From Arthrobacter sp. Soil763 (GTDB lineage Bacteria; Actinomycetota; Actinomycetes; Actinomycetales; Micrococcaceae), in NCBI RefSeq assembly GCF_001428365.1, contig NZ_LMSH01000001.1, positions 439,685 through 503,684 of the forward strand: a stretch of DNA of 64,000 bases, written 5' to 3'. Made by a program: the position numbers and the translations under genes. Shown one piece after another: positions 57,263 to 64,000 of the stretch. Position 1 is the stretch's first letter. The number at the start of each line of letters is the position of its first letter. The notes beneath the pieces were generated by a model. That model ran no database searches. It had not been told where the DNA came from and was given only the letters and a program-made list of their open reading frames with translations.

Positions 57263-57703
57263 TCAGGACTCCGGTCCGCGGAAGCGCGTGACATAGCGCC
57301 GCTGCCACGGGGTTTCGACGGCGCTGCGGCGGTAGTTGCGCCGGACGAAGGCGACGGCGCCGGCGGGCGGGACGCCGTCGAGCACGGCGATGCAGGCCAA
57401 AGCGGTGCCGGTCCTGCCCCGGCCGGCCCAGCAGGCGACCTCCACCCGTTCGTTTTCCGCCCGGCGCCAGGCCTCGCGGAAGGCGTCCAGGGCATCGGCG
57501 TCGTCGGCGGGCAGGTGCAGGTCCCGCCAGTGCACCCAGCGGGACTCCCACTCCGTCTTCCGCGGCGGGCTGCCCAGCAAATACAGCCCGAAGTCCGGCT
57601 TCGGCCCGACCGGGAAGGGCGCCAGCAGGCCCCGGCCGCGGATGAGGCGTCCGGATGGAAGGCTGAGCACCCCGGGGGCCCCCGGCTGCCACGTCTGCGC
57701 CAT
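57263..57703 (-). CDS. protein-tyrosine/dual-specificity phosphatase-like protein
   Basis: 146 residues. The P-loop VACWAGRGRTGTALACIAVL has Cys91-x5-Arg97, the CX5R phosphatase signature, though the usual His before Cys is Ala. A conserved Asp-containing loop (LHLPADDADALDAF) may supply the general acid. Substrate unknown. TAGGCT lies seven bases before the ATG and there is no ribosome binding site (leaderless type). It converges with the synthetase-like gene, seven bases apart. Confidence 0.8.
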   Translation of the reverse strand: MAQTWQPGAPGVLSLPSGRLIRGRGLLAPFPVGPKPDFGLYLLGSPPRKTEWESRWVHWRDLHLPADDADALDAFREAWRRAENERVEVACWAGRGRTGTALACIAVLDGVPPAGAVAFVRRNYRRSAVETPWQRRYVTRFRGPES

Positions 57704-57710
57704 GGGATCG

Positions 57711-57716
57711 AGCCTA
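57711..57716 (-). promoter_or_regulatory. candidate -10 box (TAGGCT) for the phosphatase-like gene
   Basis: TAGGCT on the minus strand with seven bases to ATG 57703. TAGAGT further right on the plus strand may be the divergent -10 box of the DUF4287 gene. Confidence 0.45.
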
Positions 57717-57822
57717 GTCCGCTTTTTAGGGGCCGGAAGGGTCTGGCCGGAACCGGGCCGGCGTGCCTAGAGTGGCCGGAAATCCAGCACCGTTGAACTC
57801 CTGCCCTCGAAAGGACACACGG

Positions 57823-58116
57823 ATGTCGTTCCAGGCATACCTCGACACGATCGAGGACAAGACAGGCCTCACACCGCGCCAGCTACTCGACCTCGCCCGG
57901 GAGAAGGGGTTCGACGGCGAGTCCGCGAAGGCCGGGGAGGTCCTGGACTGGCTGAAGGCCGACTACGGGCTGGGCCGCGGCCACGGCATGGCCCTGGTCC
58001 ACGTGATCCGGCACGGGCCGGCGATCAGCAGCAAGCACGTCGGGGCGACCGGCGCGCACGCTGACGCGTCGGACCGGCTGTGGCTGGACGGCAAGGCAAC
58101 GAACCCCGCCTCGTAG
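57823..58116 (+). CDS. DUF4287 domain-containing protein
   Basis: 97 residues. DUF4287 is a small helical domain; family members are often next to DUF5655 or methyltransferase genes, and the function is unknown. The N-terminal MSFQAYLDTIEDKTGLTPRQ and LLDLAREKGF are typical, followed by DWLKADYGLGRGHGMALVHV. ATG 57823 follows AAAGGA; a frame extension of 20 codons upstream is unsupported. It converges with the SulP gene. Confidence 0.82.
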   Translation: MSFQAYLDTIEDKTGLTPRQLLDLAREKGFDGESAKAGEVLDWLKADYGLGRGHGMALVHVIRHGPAISSKHVGATGAHADASDRLWLDGKATNPAS

Positions 58117-58149
58117 GCTGCGGAGTTTTCGGATCCCCGGCGCCGGCCG

Positions 58150-59673
58150 TTAGTGGCCGGCGCCGAGCTTCCCGCCCAGGCGTTCGCGCATCAGGACACT
58201 GGCGTCGTTCAGGCCGACAACCTTCACGTCCTTGCCGTGGTGCCGGTACTTCTCCGTGATGGCGTCCAGGGCGGCGATCGTGGACGCGTCCCACAGGTGG
58301 CTGGCGTGCATGTCAATGACCACGTGCTCGGGGTCCAGGGCGTAGTCGAACTGGGTGTAAAGGTCGTTGGAGGAGGCGAAGAACAGCTCCCCGTCGACGG
58401 CGTACGTGGCCGTTTCACGGCCGTCGACGGTGGTGACGGTGCGTTTGACGGTGACGAAGTGGGCGACGCGGCGGGCGAACAGCACCATGGCGACCATGAC
58501 GCCGACCCCGACGCCGACGGCCAGGTTGTGAGTGGTCACGGTGCCGATGACGGTGGCCACCATGACGGCGGTCTCGCTCTTGGGCATCATCTTCAGCGTC
58601 CGCGGCCGGATGCTGTGCCAGTCGAAGGTGGCGACCGAGACGAAGATCATCACGGCGACCAGCGCGGCCATCGGAATCAGAGCGACGACGTCGCCCAGGA
58701 CCACGACGAGAAGGAGCAGGAAGACACCGGCCAGGAAGGTGGAGATCCGGGTCCGGGCGCCTGAGGCCTTGACGTTAATCATGGTCTGGCCGATCATCGC
58801 ACAGCCGCCCATCCCGCCGAAGAAGCCGGTGACGATGTTCGCCGCGCCCTGGCCCCACGCTTCGCGGCTCTTGGGTGAGCGGGTGTCCGTGATGTCGTCG
58901 ACCAGCTTGGCCGTCATCAGCGATTCGAGCAGCCCCACGAACGCCATGGCGAGGGCGTAGGGGAAGATGACCTGCAGGGTCTCGAGGGTCAGCGGCACGT
59001 TGGGGATGAAGAACGTCGGCAGCGAGTCGGGGAGGTCACCCTTGCCGCCCACGGTGGGAACGGCGACGGCGGCGAAGACGGTGATCAGCGTGAGGACAGC
59101 GATGGCCACCAGCGGGGCGGGGACGGCCCTGGTCAATTTTGGCAGCCCGAAGACAATGGCCAGCCCCAGTGCCGTGAGCGGGTAGACCAGCCACGGGACG
59201 CCGAGCAGTTCGGGGACCTGGGATATGAAGATCAGGATGGCCAGGGCGTTGACGAAGCCCACCATCACCGAGCGCGGGATGAACCGCATCAGCTTCGCCA
59301 CACCGGACAGGCCCAGGATGACCTGGAAGACGCCGGCAAGGATCACGGCGGCGACCAGGTAGTCGAGCCCGTGCGACTTCACCAGCGGGGCGATGACCAG
59401 CGCGACGGCGCCGGTGGCGGCGGAGATCATCGCGGGCCGGCCGCCGACGATGGAGATGGTGACGGCCATGGTGAAGGAGGCGAAGAGGCCGATCCGGGGA
59501 TCCACGCCGGCGATGATGGAGAACGCGATCGCTTCCGGAATGAGGGCCAGGGCGACGACAAGCCCACCGAGGACCTCGGTCTTCAGCCGCCGCGGCGACC
59601 GGAGGGTCCCCGGCACGGACTGTAGCTGTTCGGGGGTGAGGGCCGGGGCATTTCCGGCGGTTCTGGCGGCCAT
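58150..59673 (-). CDS. SulP family anion transporter with STAS domain
   Basis: 507 residues. SulP proteins import sulfate or bicarbonate (BicA-like) with sodium or protons. About 11-14 membrane helices (residues 30-400) start with LGGLVVALALIPEAIAFSII; the FFGGMGGCAMIGQTMINVKA segment is diagnostic. A C-terminal STAS domain ends with VVIDMHASHLWDASTIAALD, whose Ser is the usual regulatory phosphosite. ATG 59673 has GGAG seven bases upstream; earlier in-frame ATGs lack this. The divergent MerR gene and its dyad suggest control by that regulator. Confidence 0.92.
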   Translation of the reverse strand: MAARTAGNAPALTPEQLQSVPGTLRSPRRLKTEVLGGLVVALALIPEAIAFSIIAGVDPRIGLFASFTMAVTISIVGGRPAMISAATGAVALVIAPLVKSHGLDYLVAAVILAGVFQVILGLSGVAKLMRFIPRSVMVGFVNALAILIFISQVPELLGVPWLVYPLTALGLAIVFGLPKLTRAVPAPLVAIAVLTLITVFAAVAVPTVGGKGDLPDSLPTFFIPNVPLTLETLQVIFPYALAMAFVGLLESLMTAKLVDDITDTRSPKSREAWGQGAANIVTGFFGGMGGCAMIGQTMINVKASGARTRISTFLAGVFLLLLVVVLGDVVALIPMAALVAVMIFVSVATFDWHSIRPRTLKMMPKSETAVMVATVIGTVTTHNLAVGVGVGVMVAMVLFARRVAHFVTVKRTVTTVDGRETATYAVDGELFFASSNDLYTQFDYALDPEHVVIDMHASHLWDASTIAALDAITEKYRHHGKDVKVVGLNDASVLMRERLGGKLGAGH

Positions 59674-59817
59674 TGCTGGCTCCGTTCGTGGGTCATGAAG
59701 GCGCACGGAAGCACCCTCGGTGGTCATGGACGTGGCCCAAAGACCTCGATGAAAGATGTGGGGGCGCAGCACCGCGCCGGGAGGCGGGGGAAATGGCTCT
59801 GAAGCTCTACCCGCACC

Positions 59818-59849
59818 TCAACTCTACCCTAACGTGATGGTAGAGTTGA
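59818..59849. promoter_or_regulatory. MerR-type operator dyad between sulP and merR
   Basis: TCAACTCTACC (59818-59828) and its exact reverse complement (59839-59849) around a 10-base spacer. A further CTCTACCC copy at 59805-59812 makes a direct repeat. The dyad lies 24 bases before the merR ATG and 145 bases from the sulP ATG, where MerR-family regulators bind. Confidence 0.65.
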
Positions 59850-59872
59850 ACTTCAAGCGGACGGAGATCTTC

Positions 59873-60262
59873 ATGACGGCGAAAGCCACCAGCACCATGC
59901 ACATCGGCGAGCTGGCCGAGCGCACCGGCCTGTCACTGCGCACCATCCGGCATTACGACGACGTCGGACTGCTGCCCGCGACGGCCCGCACCGATGGCGG
60001 CTTCCGGGTCTACTCCGAAGCCGACGCCGAGCGCCTGATGGTGATCAAGCAGATGAAGCCGCTGGGTTTTTCGCTCGAGGAGATGGCTGAGATCCTCGGC
60101 CTGATCGGCGCGGGCAGCCCGGACGGCGCCGGTCCGGCGGTGCGGGGCGATGCCCGGCTAACCGAGTTCCGGGAGCGTGCCGAGCAGCAGCGGGCCAAAA
60201 TGGCCCGCAACCTGGCCCAGGCCGACGACTTCATCGCGATGCTGGGCAGCCGGACCGGCTGA
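59873..60262 (+). CDS. MerR-family transcriptional regulator
   Basis: 129 residues. The N-terminal winged helix-turn-helix IGELAERTGLSLRTIRHYDDVGLLPATARTD (about 9-39, shown in part by IRHYDDVGLLP) is followed by a dimerisation helix (RAEQQRAKMARNLAQADDFI). No Cys ligands, so it is not a metal-binding MerR of the classical kind. GGAG six bases before ATG 59873 supports the start; upstream in-frame starts overlap the dyad. It probably controls the divergent SulP gene and itself. Confidence 0.88.
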   Translation: MTAKATSTMHIGELAERTGLSLRTIRHYDDVGLLPATARTDGGFRVYSEADAERLMVIKQMKPLGFSLEEMAEILGLIGAGSPDGAGPAVRGDARLTEFRERAEQQRAKMARNLAQADDFIAMLGSRTG

Positions 60263-60290
60263 ACGCTGCCCGCCGGCGCTTCGGCGTGCG

Positions 60291-60317
60291 CCTGCACCTG
60301 CACCTGCACCTGCACCC
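60291..60317 (+). repeat. CCTGCA tandem repeat
   Basis: About four and a half copies of CCTGCA, directly followed by GTCAG-AATAAAT-CTGAC (60321-60337), a small inverted repeat. It sits in the 138-base gap between merR and the BASS gene. No promoter boxes can be assigned with confidence. Confidence 0.6.
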
Positions 60318-60400
60318 GCCGTCAGAATAAATCTGACATAGTCGGGCTCCGCCCGGTCACAAAGTGGCCGCCGCGCCGGCCCCGGTGGCACCATGCTTGG

Positions 60401-61411
60401 ATGCTTGAGGCAACCAAATCACCCGAGTCCGCCCCGGAGTCCCGCGCCGACGCGGATGCCCCGGTCAATCCGGCTCTCGCCGCCGAGGCCAGGATCGCCC
60501 GCATCGCGGTCACCGTCTTCCCGCTCCTGGTCGTCGTAGCCGGCGTCGCCGGATTCCTGCTGCCGGGCGCTTTCAAACCGCTCGCACCGAGCGTCCCCTA
60601 CCTGCTCGGCATCATCATGTTCTGCATGGGCCTGACGCTGACCCCGCCGGACTTCGCCTCCGTGGCCAAGCGCCCGTGGGCCGTGGTGCTGGGCATCGTG
60701 GCGCACTACGTCATCATGCCCGGCGCCGGGTGGCTGATCGCGCAGGCGCTGCACCTTGAGCCGGAACTCGCCGTCGGCCTGATCCTCGTCGGCTGCGCCC
60801 CGTCGGGCACCGCCTCGAACGTGATGGCGTTCCTGGCCAAGGGCGACGTGGCCCTGTCCGTGGCCGTCGCCTCTGTCTCCACCCTGATCGCCCCGGTCGT
60901 GACCCCGCTGCTGGTGCTGTTCCTGGCCGGGTCCTACCTGCAGATCGACGCCGCGGGCATGGTGCTGGACATCGTCAAGACCGTGCTGCTGCCGGTGGTC
61001 GCCGGCCTGCTGGCGCGATTGTTCCTGAAGAAGCTCGTCGCGAAGGTGCTTCCGGGCCTGCCCTGGGCCTCGGCCGTAGTGATCTCGCTGATTGTGGCGA
61101 TCGTGGTGGCCGGCAGCGCGAACAAGATCGTGGCCGCGGGCGGCATCGTCTTCCTCGCCGTCGTGCTGCACAACGGCTTCGGCCTGGGCCTCGGGTACCT
61201 GGCCGGCAAGCTCGGCCGACTGGACGACAAGGCCCGCCGGGCCCTGGCCTTCGAGGTGGGCATGCAGAACTCCGGCCTCGCCGCGACGCTGGCCACGGCG
61301 CACTTCAGCCCGCTGGCGGCCCTGCCGTCGGCCGTCTTCTCGCTCTGGCACAACATCTCCGGCGCGATCGTGGCCGCCTGGCTGGCCCGCCGCCCGCTGA
61401 GCGACGCCTAA
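60401..61411 (+). CDS. bile acid:sodium symporter family (BASS) transporter
   Basis: 336 residues, ~10 membrane helices after a ~45-residue Ala/Glu-rich N-terminus. BASS members import organic anions with sodium (bile acids, pantothenate, pyruvate). Diagnostic segments: LLGIIMFCMGLTLTPPDF, ILVGCAPSGTASNVMAFLAK and FEVGMQNSGLAATLA, which build the sodium sites. Substrate unknown. Start ATG 60401 has no clear ribosome binding site. A palindrome follows 36 bases after the stop. Confidence 0.92.
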   Translation: MLEATKSPESAPESRADADAPVNPALAAEARIARIAVTVFPLLVVVAGVAGFLLPGAFKPLAPSVPYLLGIIMFCMGLTLTPPDFASVAKRPWAVVLGIVAHYVIMPGAGWLIAQALHLEPELAVGLILVGCAPSGTASNVMAFLAKGDVALSVAVASVSTLIAPVVTPLLVLFLAGSYLQIDAAGMVLDIVKTVLLPVVAGLLARLFLKKLVAKVLPGLPWASAVVISLIVAIVVAGSANKIVAAGGIVFLAVVLHNGFGLGLGYLAGKLGRLDDKARRALAFEVGMQNSGLAATLATAHFSPLAALPSAVFSLWHNISGAIVAAWLARRPLSDA

Positions 61412-61447
61412 ACCGCCCGCCGCGGGGACGGATTCCCGCCCGGATGC

Positions 61448-61506
61448 AGCGATTGCTCCGTATCAGCCGTTGTGAGCTTCTCAGCGGCAGGTACGGAGCA
61501 ATCGCT
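61448..61506. repeat. intergenic palindrome after the BASS gene (15-bp arms)
   Basis: AGCGATTGCTCCGTA (61448-61462) and its exact reverse complement (61492-61506) around a 29-base spacer that can form a small inner stem (GCCG/CGGC). CTTT follows the right arm. A third member of the class of long palindromes placed after genes in this window. Confidence 0.7.
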
Positions 61507-61561
61507 TTCAGGACCAGATTTCCCGACATCGGTCTGGGCACCGGCGCCGGGGTTGCCTAGG

Positions 61562-61681
61562 CTAGTCGTTGCAGGTGCAGCGCTGCTCCTGGGGGACATC
61601 GGCCAGAACCGAGTCGACATGCTCGCCGCAGCCGGCCCAGGTGATTTTTCCGCAACGATTACAACGAACTGCAGCGCACAT
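61562..61681 (-). CDS. 39-residue Cys-rich zinc-ribbon-like protein
   Basis: 39 residues with six Cys and one His: MCAAVRCNRCGKITWAGCGE then HVD...RCTC. Two Cys pairs (CNRC at 7-10, CTC at 35-37) plus Cys18 and His21 suggest a small zinc-binding fold. Very similar short proteins are common in actinobacteria, to my memory, and are uncharacterised. ATG 61681 has GGAG five bases upstream. It is divergent from the MFS gene; the gap between them contains a CsoR/CstR-type palindrome, so it may be co-regulated. Confidence 0.75.
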   Translation of the reverse strand: MCAAVRCNRCGKITWAGCGEHVDSVLADVPQEQRCTCND

Positions 61682-61732
61682 AGGAACTCCATTCTTGATG
61701 GCACTGCGGTCGCAGCACCCTGATACCCAATA

Positions 61733-61748
61733 ATACCCCATGGGGTAT
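61733..61748. promoter_or_regulatory. CsoR/CstR-type operator on the MFS operon promoter
   Basis: ATACCCCATGGGGTAT, a perfect 16-bp palindrome, fused to TATATT (61746-61751), exactly as at the thioredoxin promoter. An extra half site ATACCC lies at 61723-61728. Confidence 0.72.
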
Positions 61749-61801
61749 ATTGAAGTCATCCCCGGGAGGGGACCCGCCCCCGGACGCACCGAAGGACGCC
61801 C

Positions 61802-63103
61802 ATGCAGATCGAGGAACCACCGGCCGGTACTTCGCCGTTAACCCCGGCGGCGCCCGGCACGGTACTGGCGCCGCGGGACACCGCCGGGATGCAACGGCGC
61901 GTGATCTCCATACTCGTCGGCGGCCAGATCCTCGGCGGAATCGGCATGGGAGCGACGCTTTCCCTGGGCTCCCTTCTGGCTGCCCAGCTTTCCGGGTCCA
62001 ACGCCTGGTCCGGGATGGCAGCCACCATGAGCACCCTCGGCGCCGCCCTGGCCGCGGTGCCCCTGGCCCGCCTCGCCCAGGCCCGTGGACGCCGGATCTC
62101 ACTCTCCACCGGGGCCCTGGTAGCCGGCACCGGGGCCGTCATTGCCATCACTTCGGCAGCCGTCGGGGTGTTTGCCATGTTGCTGCTGGGGCTCATGCTC
62201 CTGGGCGCCGGATCCGCCGTGAACCTGCAGTCCCGGTTTGCAGCGACCGACCTGTCCCGCCCCGACTCCCGTGGCCGGGACCTGTCGATTGTCGTGTGGT
62301 CCACCACCGTGGGCGCGGTCCTCGGCCCCAACCTTTTCGACCCCGGCGAGGCCCTGGGCGCGGTCCTGGGACTTCCTCCGCTGACGGGCGCGTTCGCTTT
62401 CTCCGTCACCGCGCAGCTGGCAGCCGCGGCGGTGTACGCCACGGGCCTCCGTCCGGATCCGCTGCTGACTGCCATGGCATCCCGCACGCCCGATCCCGCA
62501 GCGCCCCGGCCGCAGGGCGGCCTGCTGGTGCTGCGGGGCAATGCCCGCGCGCGGTACGCCGTCGCCGTCGTCGCCCTGAGCCACGCCACCATGGTGGCGC
62601 TCATGTCCATGACCCCGGTGCACCTGCGCGAGCATGGGGCCAGCCTGACCGTGGTAGGCCTGACGATCAGCCTGCACATCGCAGGTATGTACGCCATGTC
62701 GCCCGTGTTCGGCTGGATGGCCGACCGGCTCGGACGCCTGCGCACCATCCTGCTGGGCCAGGGCATGCTGGTGGTGGCCCTGATCCTGGCCGGGGTGGCC
62801 GCGGACTCCCGCAGCGGCGTCACCATCAGCCTGATCCTGCTGGGGCTGGGATGGTCCGCCTCCGTGGTCGCCGGATCCGCCCTGGTCGCCGAGTCGGCAC
62901 AGCTCCAGGACCGGCCGGCCCTGCAGGGCGTTTCCGACCTGGGCATGAACGCCGCCGGCGCCAGCGCAGGCGCCCTGGCCGGCCCGGTGCTGGCTGCCGC
63001 AGGCTACTCGGGCCTCGGGTTCATCTCGCTGGCCCTGGTCGCCGTCGTCGTGGTCTGGACCGTCCTGCAGCCGCGTCGCCCCGCCAACGCCGGGAGGCTG
63101 TGA
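61802..63103 (+). CDS. MFS transporter
   Basis: 433 residues, 12 membrane helices. Loop motifs LARLAQARGRRISLSTG (loop 2-3) and GWMADRLGRLRTIL (loop 8-9) mark the major facilitator superfamily. The N-terminal ~30 residues are Pro/Ala-rich. Substrate unknown. GAAGGA five bases before the ATG supports the start. A CsoR/CstR-type operator lies on the promoter ~55 bases upstream, pointing to copper- or sulfide/persulfide-linked expression. The next gene overlaps its stop by one base (TGATG). Confidence 0.9.
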   Translation: MQIEEPPAGTSPLTPAAPGTVLAPRDTAGMQRRVISILVGGQILGGIGMGATLSLGSLLAAQLSGSNAWSGMAATMSTLGAALAAVPLARLAQARGRRISLSTGALVAGTGAVIAITSAAVGVFAMLLLGLMLLGAGSAVNLQSRFAATDLSRPDSRGRDLSIVVWSTTVGAVLGPNLFDPGEALGAVLGLPPLTGAFAFSVTAQLAAAAVYATGLRPDPLLTAMASRTPDPAAPRPQGGLLVLRGNARARYAVAVVALSHATMVALMSMTPVHLREHGASLTVVGLTISLHIAGMYAMSPVFGWMADRLGRLRTILLGQGMLVVALILAGVAADSRSGVTISLILLGLGWSASVVAGSALVAESAQLQDRPALQGVSDLGMNAAGASAGALAGPVLAAAGYSGLGFISLALVAVVVVWTVLQPRRPANAGRL

Positions 63104-63636
63104 TGAGTCTGGACAACGCGCCCGGTTCCAGCCGCACCGGAGCTTCGTCGCAACAGCACGCCGGCGGGCGGCTGCGCCAGGTGCTACTGGTTCCGGCCCG
63201 CTGGACCCGCCGGCGGGTAGCCGTCGCCATCCTTACCGCCTTCGGGACCGCCGGCTTCCTACTGGCAGCCACCGGCCTGGCGGCCGAAGGCACCGACGGG
63301 GTCGGCTGGGCGGTGGTTGCTGCGGCGTCCGCCCTGGCAGGCGCCCTGGCCGGCAGCTACGTGGGGGCTCCGATCGGCGCGGCAGCCACGCTGTGCGATC
63401 TCCGTTGGCCGATCCTGGGCCTGTTTGGCGTGATCTGGGCGGTGTCGCCACGGGAAGCGCCTCCGCTGACACAGGCCGCCGTCGACCTGCTCGCCCTCGC
63501 CGTCATGGGATGGACCCTGTCCGCCCGGCTGGAGTCGGAACGCAAGGCGACGCTGGCCGGGACTGCCCCGGACGACGCCGAGGCGTGCACGGACTGCCGC
63601 CCGCTCTTCCCCGCCAGGCCGCGACGGCAGGACTGA
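63103..63636 (+). CDS. small membrane protein with C-terminal Cys pair
   Basis: 177 residues. Three or four membrane helices (about 38-58, 65-90, 103-115, 125-142). The C-terminus has EACTDCRPLF, a Cys-x2-Cys pair that could bind metal or be redox-active. Not recognised as a named family. The ATG overlaps the MFS stop by one base, so it is translationally coupled and under the same promoter. GGAGG lies eight bases upstream of the ATG. Confidence 0.75.
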   Translation: MSLDNAPGSSRTGASSQQHAGGRLRQVLLVPARWTRRRVAVAILTAFGTAGFLLAATGLAAEGTDGVGWAVVAAASALAGALAGSYVGAPIGAAATLCDLRWPILGLFGVIWAVSPREAPPLTQAAVDLLALAVMGWTLSARLESERKATLAGTAPDDAEACTDCRPLFPARPRRQD

Positions 63637-63739
63637 CACCCCCCCGGGCCAGCCAGAGCGGGCTGCCCGACCCCCGGTGTGGCCGGCGGCAACGGGTTCT
63701 TCGACAGCCGGTAGAATACGAGAGGAATCTGGAGGAGAA

Positions 63740-64000
63740 ATGACGGCACCTGCACTGCGCTTGGCACGTGGCTGGAGCGGCGCCCTCGCCGCTACCGCCG
63801 TCGCCGCCACGTCGCATGTCCTGGCCGGCGGGACCCTTCCGGAAGTTCCCCTGCTCGTGCTCACCCTGGCGCTGTCCGGCCTGGCGTTCACTGCCCTCAG
63901 CGGCCGCGGCCTGTCGCTGTGGCGGCTGTCGGCGGGGGTAATCCTCAGCCAGGGTGTTTTCCACTGGCTGTTCAGCGGTGCCGGCGCCCCGCACGCCGCC
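63740..64000 (+). CDS. membrane protein, 5' part only
   Basis: 87 codons, cut by the window edge. A basic N-terminus is followed by hydrophobic segments (WSGALAATAVAATSHVLAG and PLLVLTLALSGLAFTALSG), then a third near 65-80. Function unknown; similar small membrane proteins accompany copper-handling genes in related genomes, which is inference. A strong ribosome binding site (GGAGGAGA) lies just before the ATG, and TAGAAT at 63712-63717 may be its own -10 box. The 103 bases before it hold nothing else recognisable. Confidence 0.7.
   Translation, partial: MTAPALRLARGWSGALAATAVAATSHVLAGGTLPEVPLLVLTLALSGLAFTALSGRGLSLWRLSAGVILSQGVFHWLFSGAGAPHAA

Noticed and set aside
60291-60317. CRISPR-like repeat
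   Set aside because: A simple 6-base tandem repeat without spacers; no cas genes.

Overview
The window is an ordinary high-GC actinobacterial chromosome segment. Gene content, codon use and gene order point to Micrococcaceae, close to Arthrobacter/Pseudarthrobacter: a dacB - metalloprotease - tilS - hpt - ftsH - folE - folP - folB - folK run, many GTG starts, very short intergenic gaps, TANNNT-type -10 boxes and leaderless starts. This assignment is inference from sequence; no database was searched. I see no rRNA, tRNA, prophage, insertion sequence or CRISPR array, and no gene-free stretch longer than about 250 bases.

Layout. 1-8824 (minus strand): cell-wall carboxypeptidase, zincin-like protease, tRNA-Ile lysidine synthetase, hypoxanthine phosphoribosyltransferase, FtsH and the folate cluster. 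8977-14146: pyrophosphatase, a carboxylesterase/DUF429 pair and phosphoketolase. 14330-19952: SatD-like protein, HAD phosphatase, SerS, diacylglycerol-kinase-like protein, prephenate dehydratase with a rhodanese. 20217-29003: an amidase lacking the catalytic serine, alcohol dehydrogenase, POT peptide transporter, phosphotransferase-like protein, phosphoglucomutase, diguanylate cyclase. 29108-35939: 2H phosphoesterase, nitroreductase, then an amino-acid-type ABC importer co-oriented with an amidohydrolase and divergent from a LysR regulator. 36028-43140: type II NADH dehydrogenase, small proteins, methyltransferase, ArfB, uracil permease, stress-type SDR and two membrane proteins. 43153-50329: glycerate kinase, phosphatase/NnrD pair, GDPD, HAD phosphatase, PEBP and sugar kinase. 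50426-53627: persulfide dioxygenase-rhodanese fusion divergent from thioredoxin-MFS. 53674-61411: NhaA, hydrolase, (p)ppGpp-synthetase-like protein, phosphatase, SulP with divergent MerR, BASS transporter. 61562-64000: a 39-residue Cys-rich protein divergent from an MFS/membrane-protein run that leaves the window.

The most interesting signals are regulatory. Perfect 16-bp palindromes of the CsoR/CstR type (ATACCCC...GGGGTAT) sit on the promoters of the thioredoxin-MFS operon and of the MFS operon at 61802. A degenerate copy lies on the promoter of the persulfide dioxygenase fusion. Together they suggest a small sulfur- or copper-responsive regulon whose regulator is outside the window. At least nine genes have a TA-rich -10 hexamer exactly 6-7 bases before the start codon, the signature of leaderless mRNAs. 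Two catalytic oddities stand out: the amidase has Phe in place of the nucleophilic Ser, and the persulfide dioxygenase-like domain has Gly in place of the metal-binding Asp.
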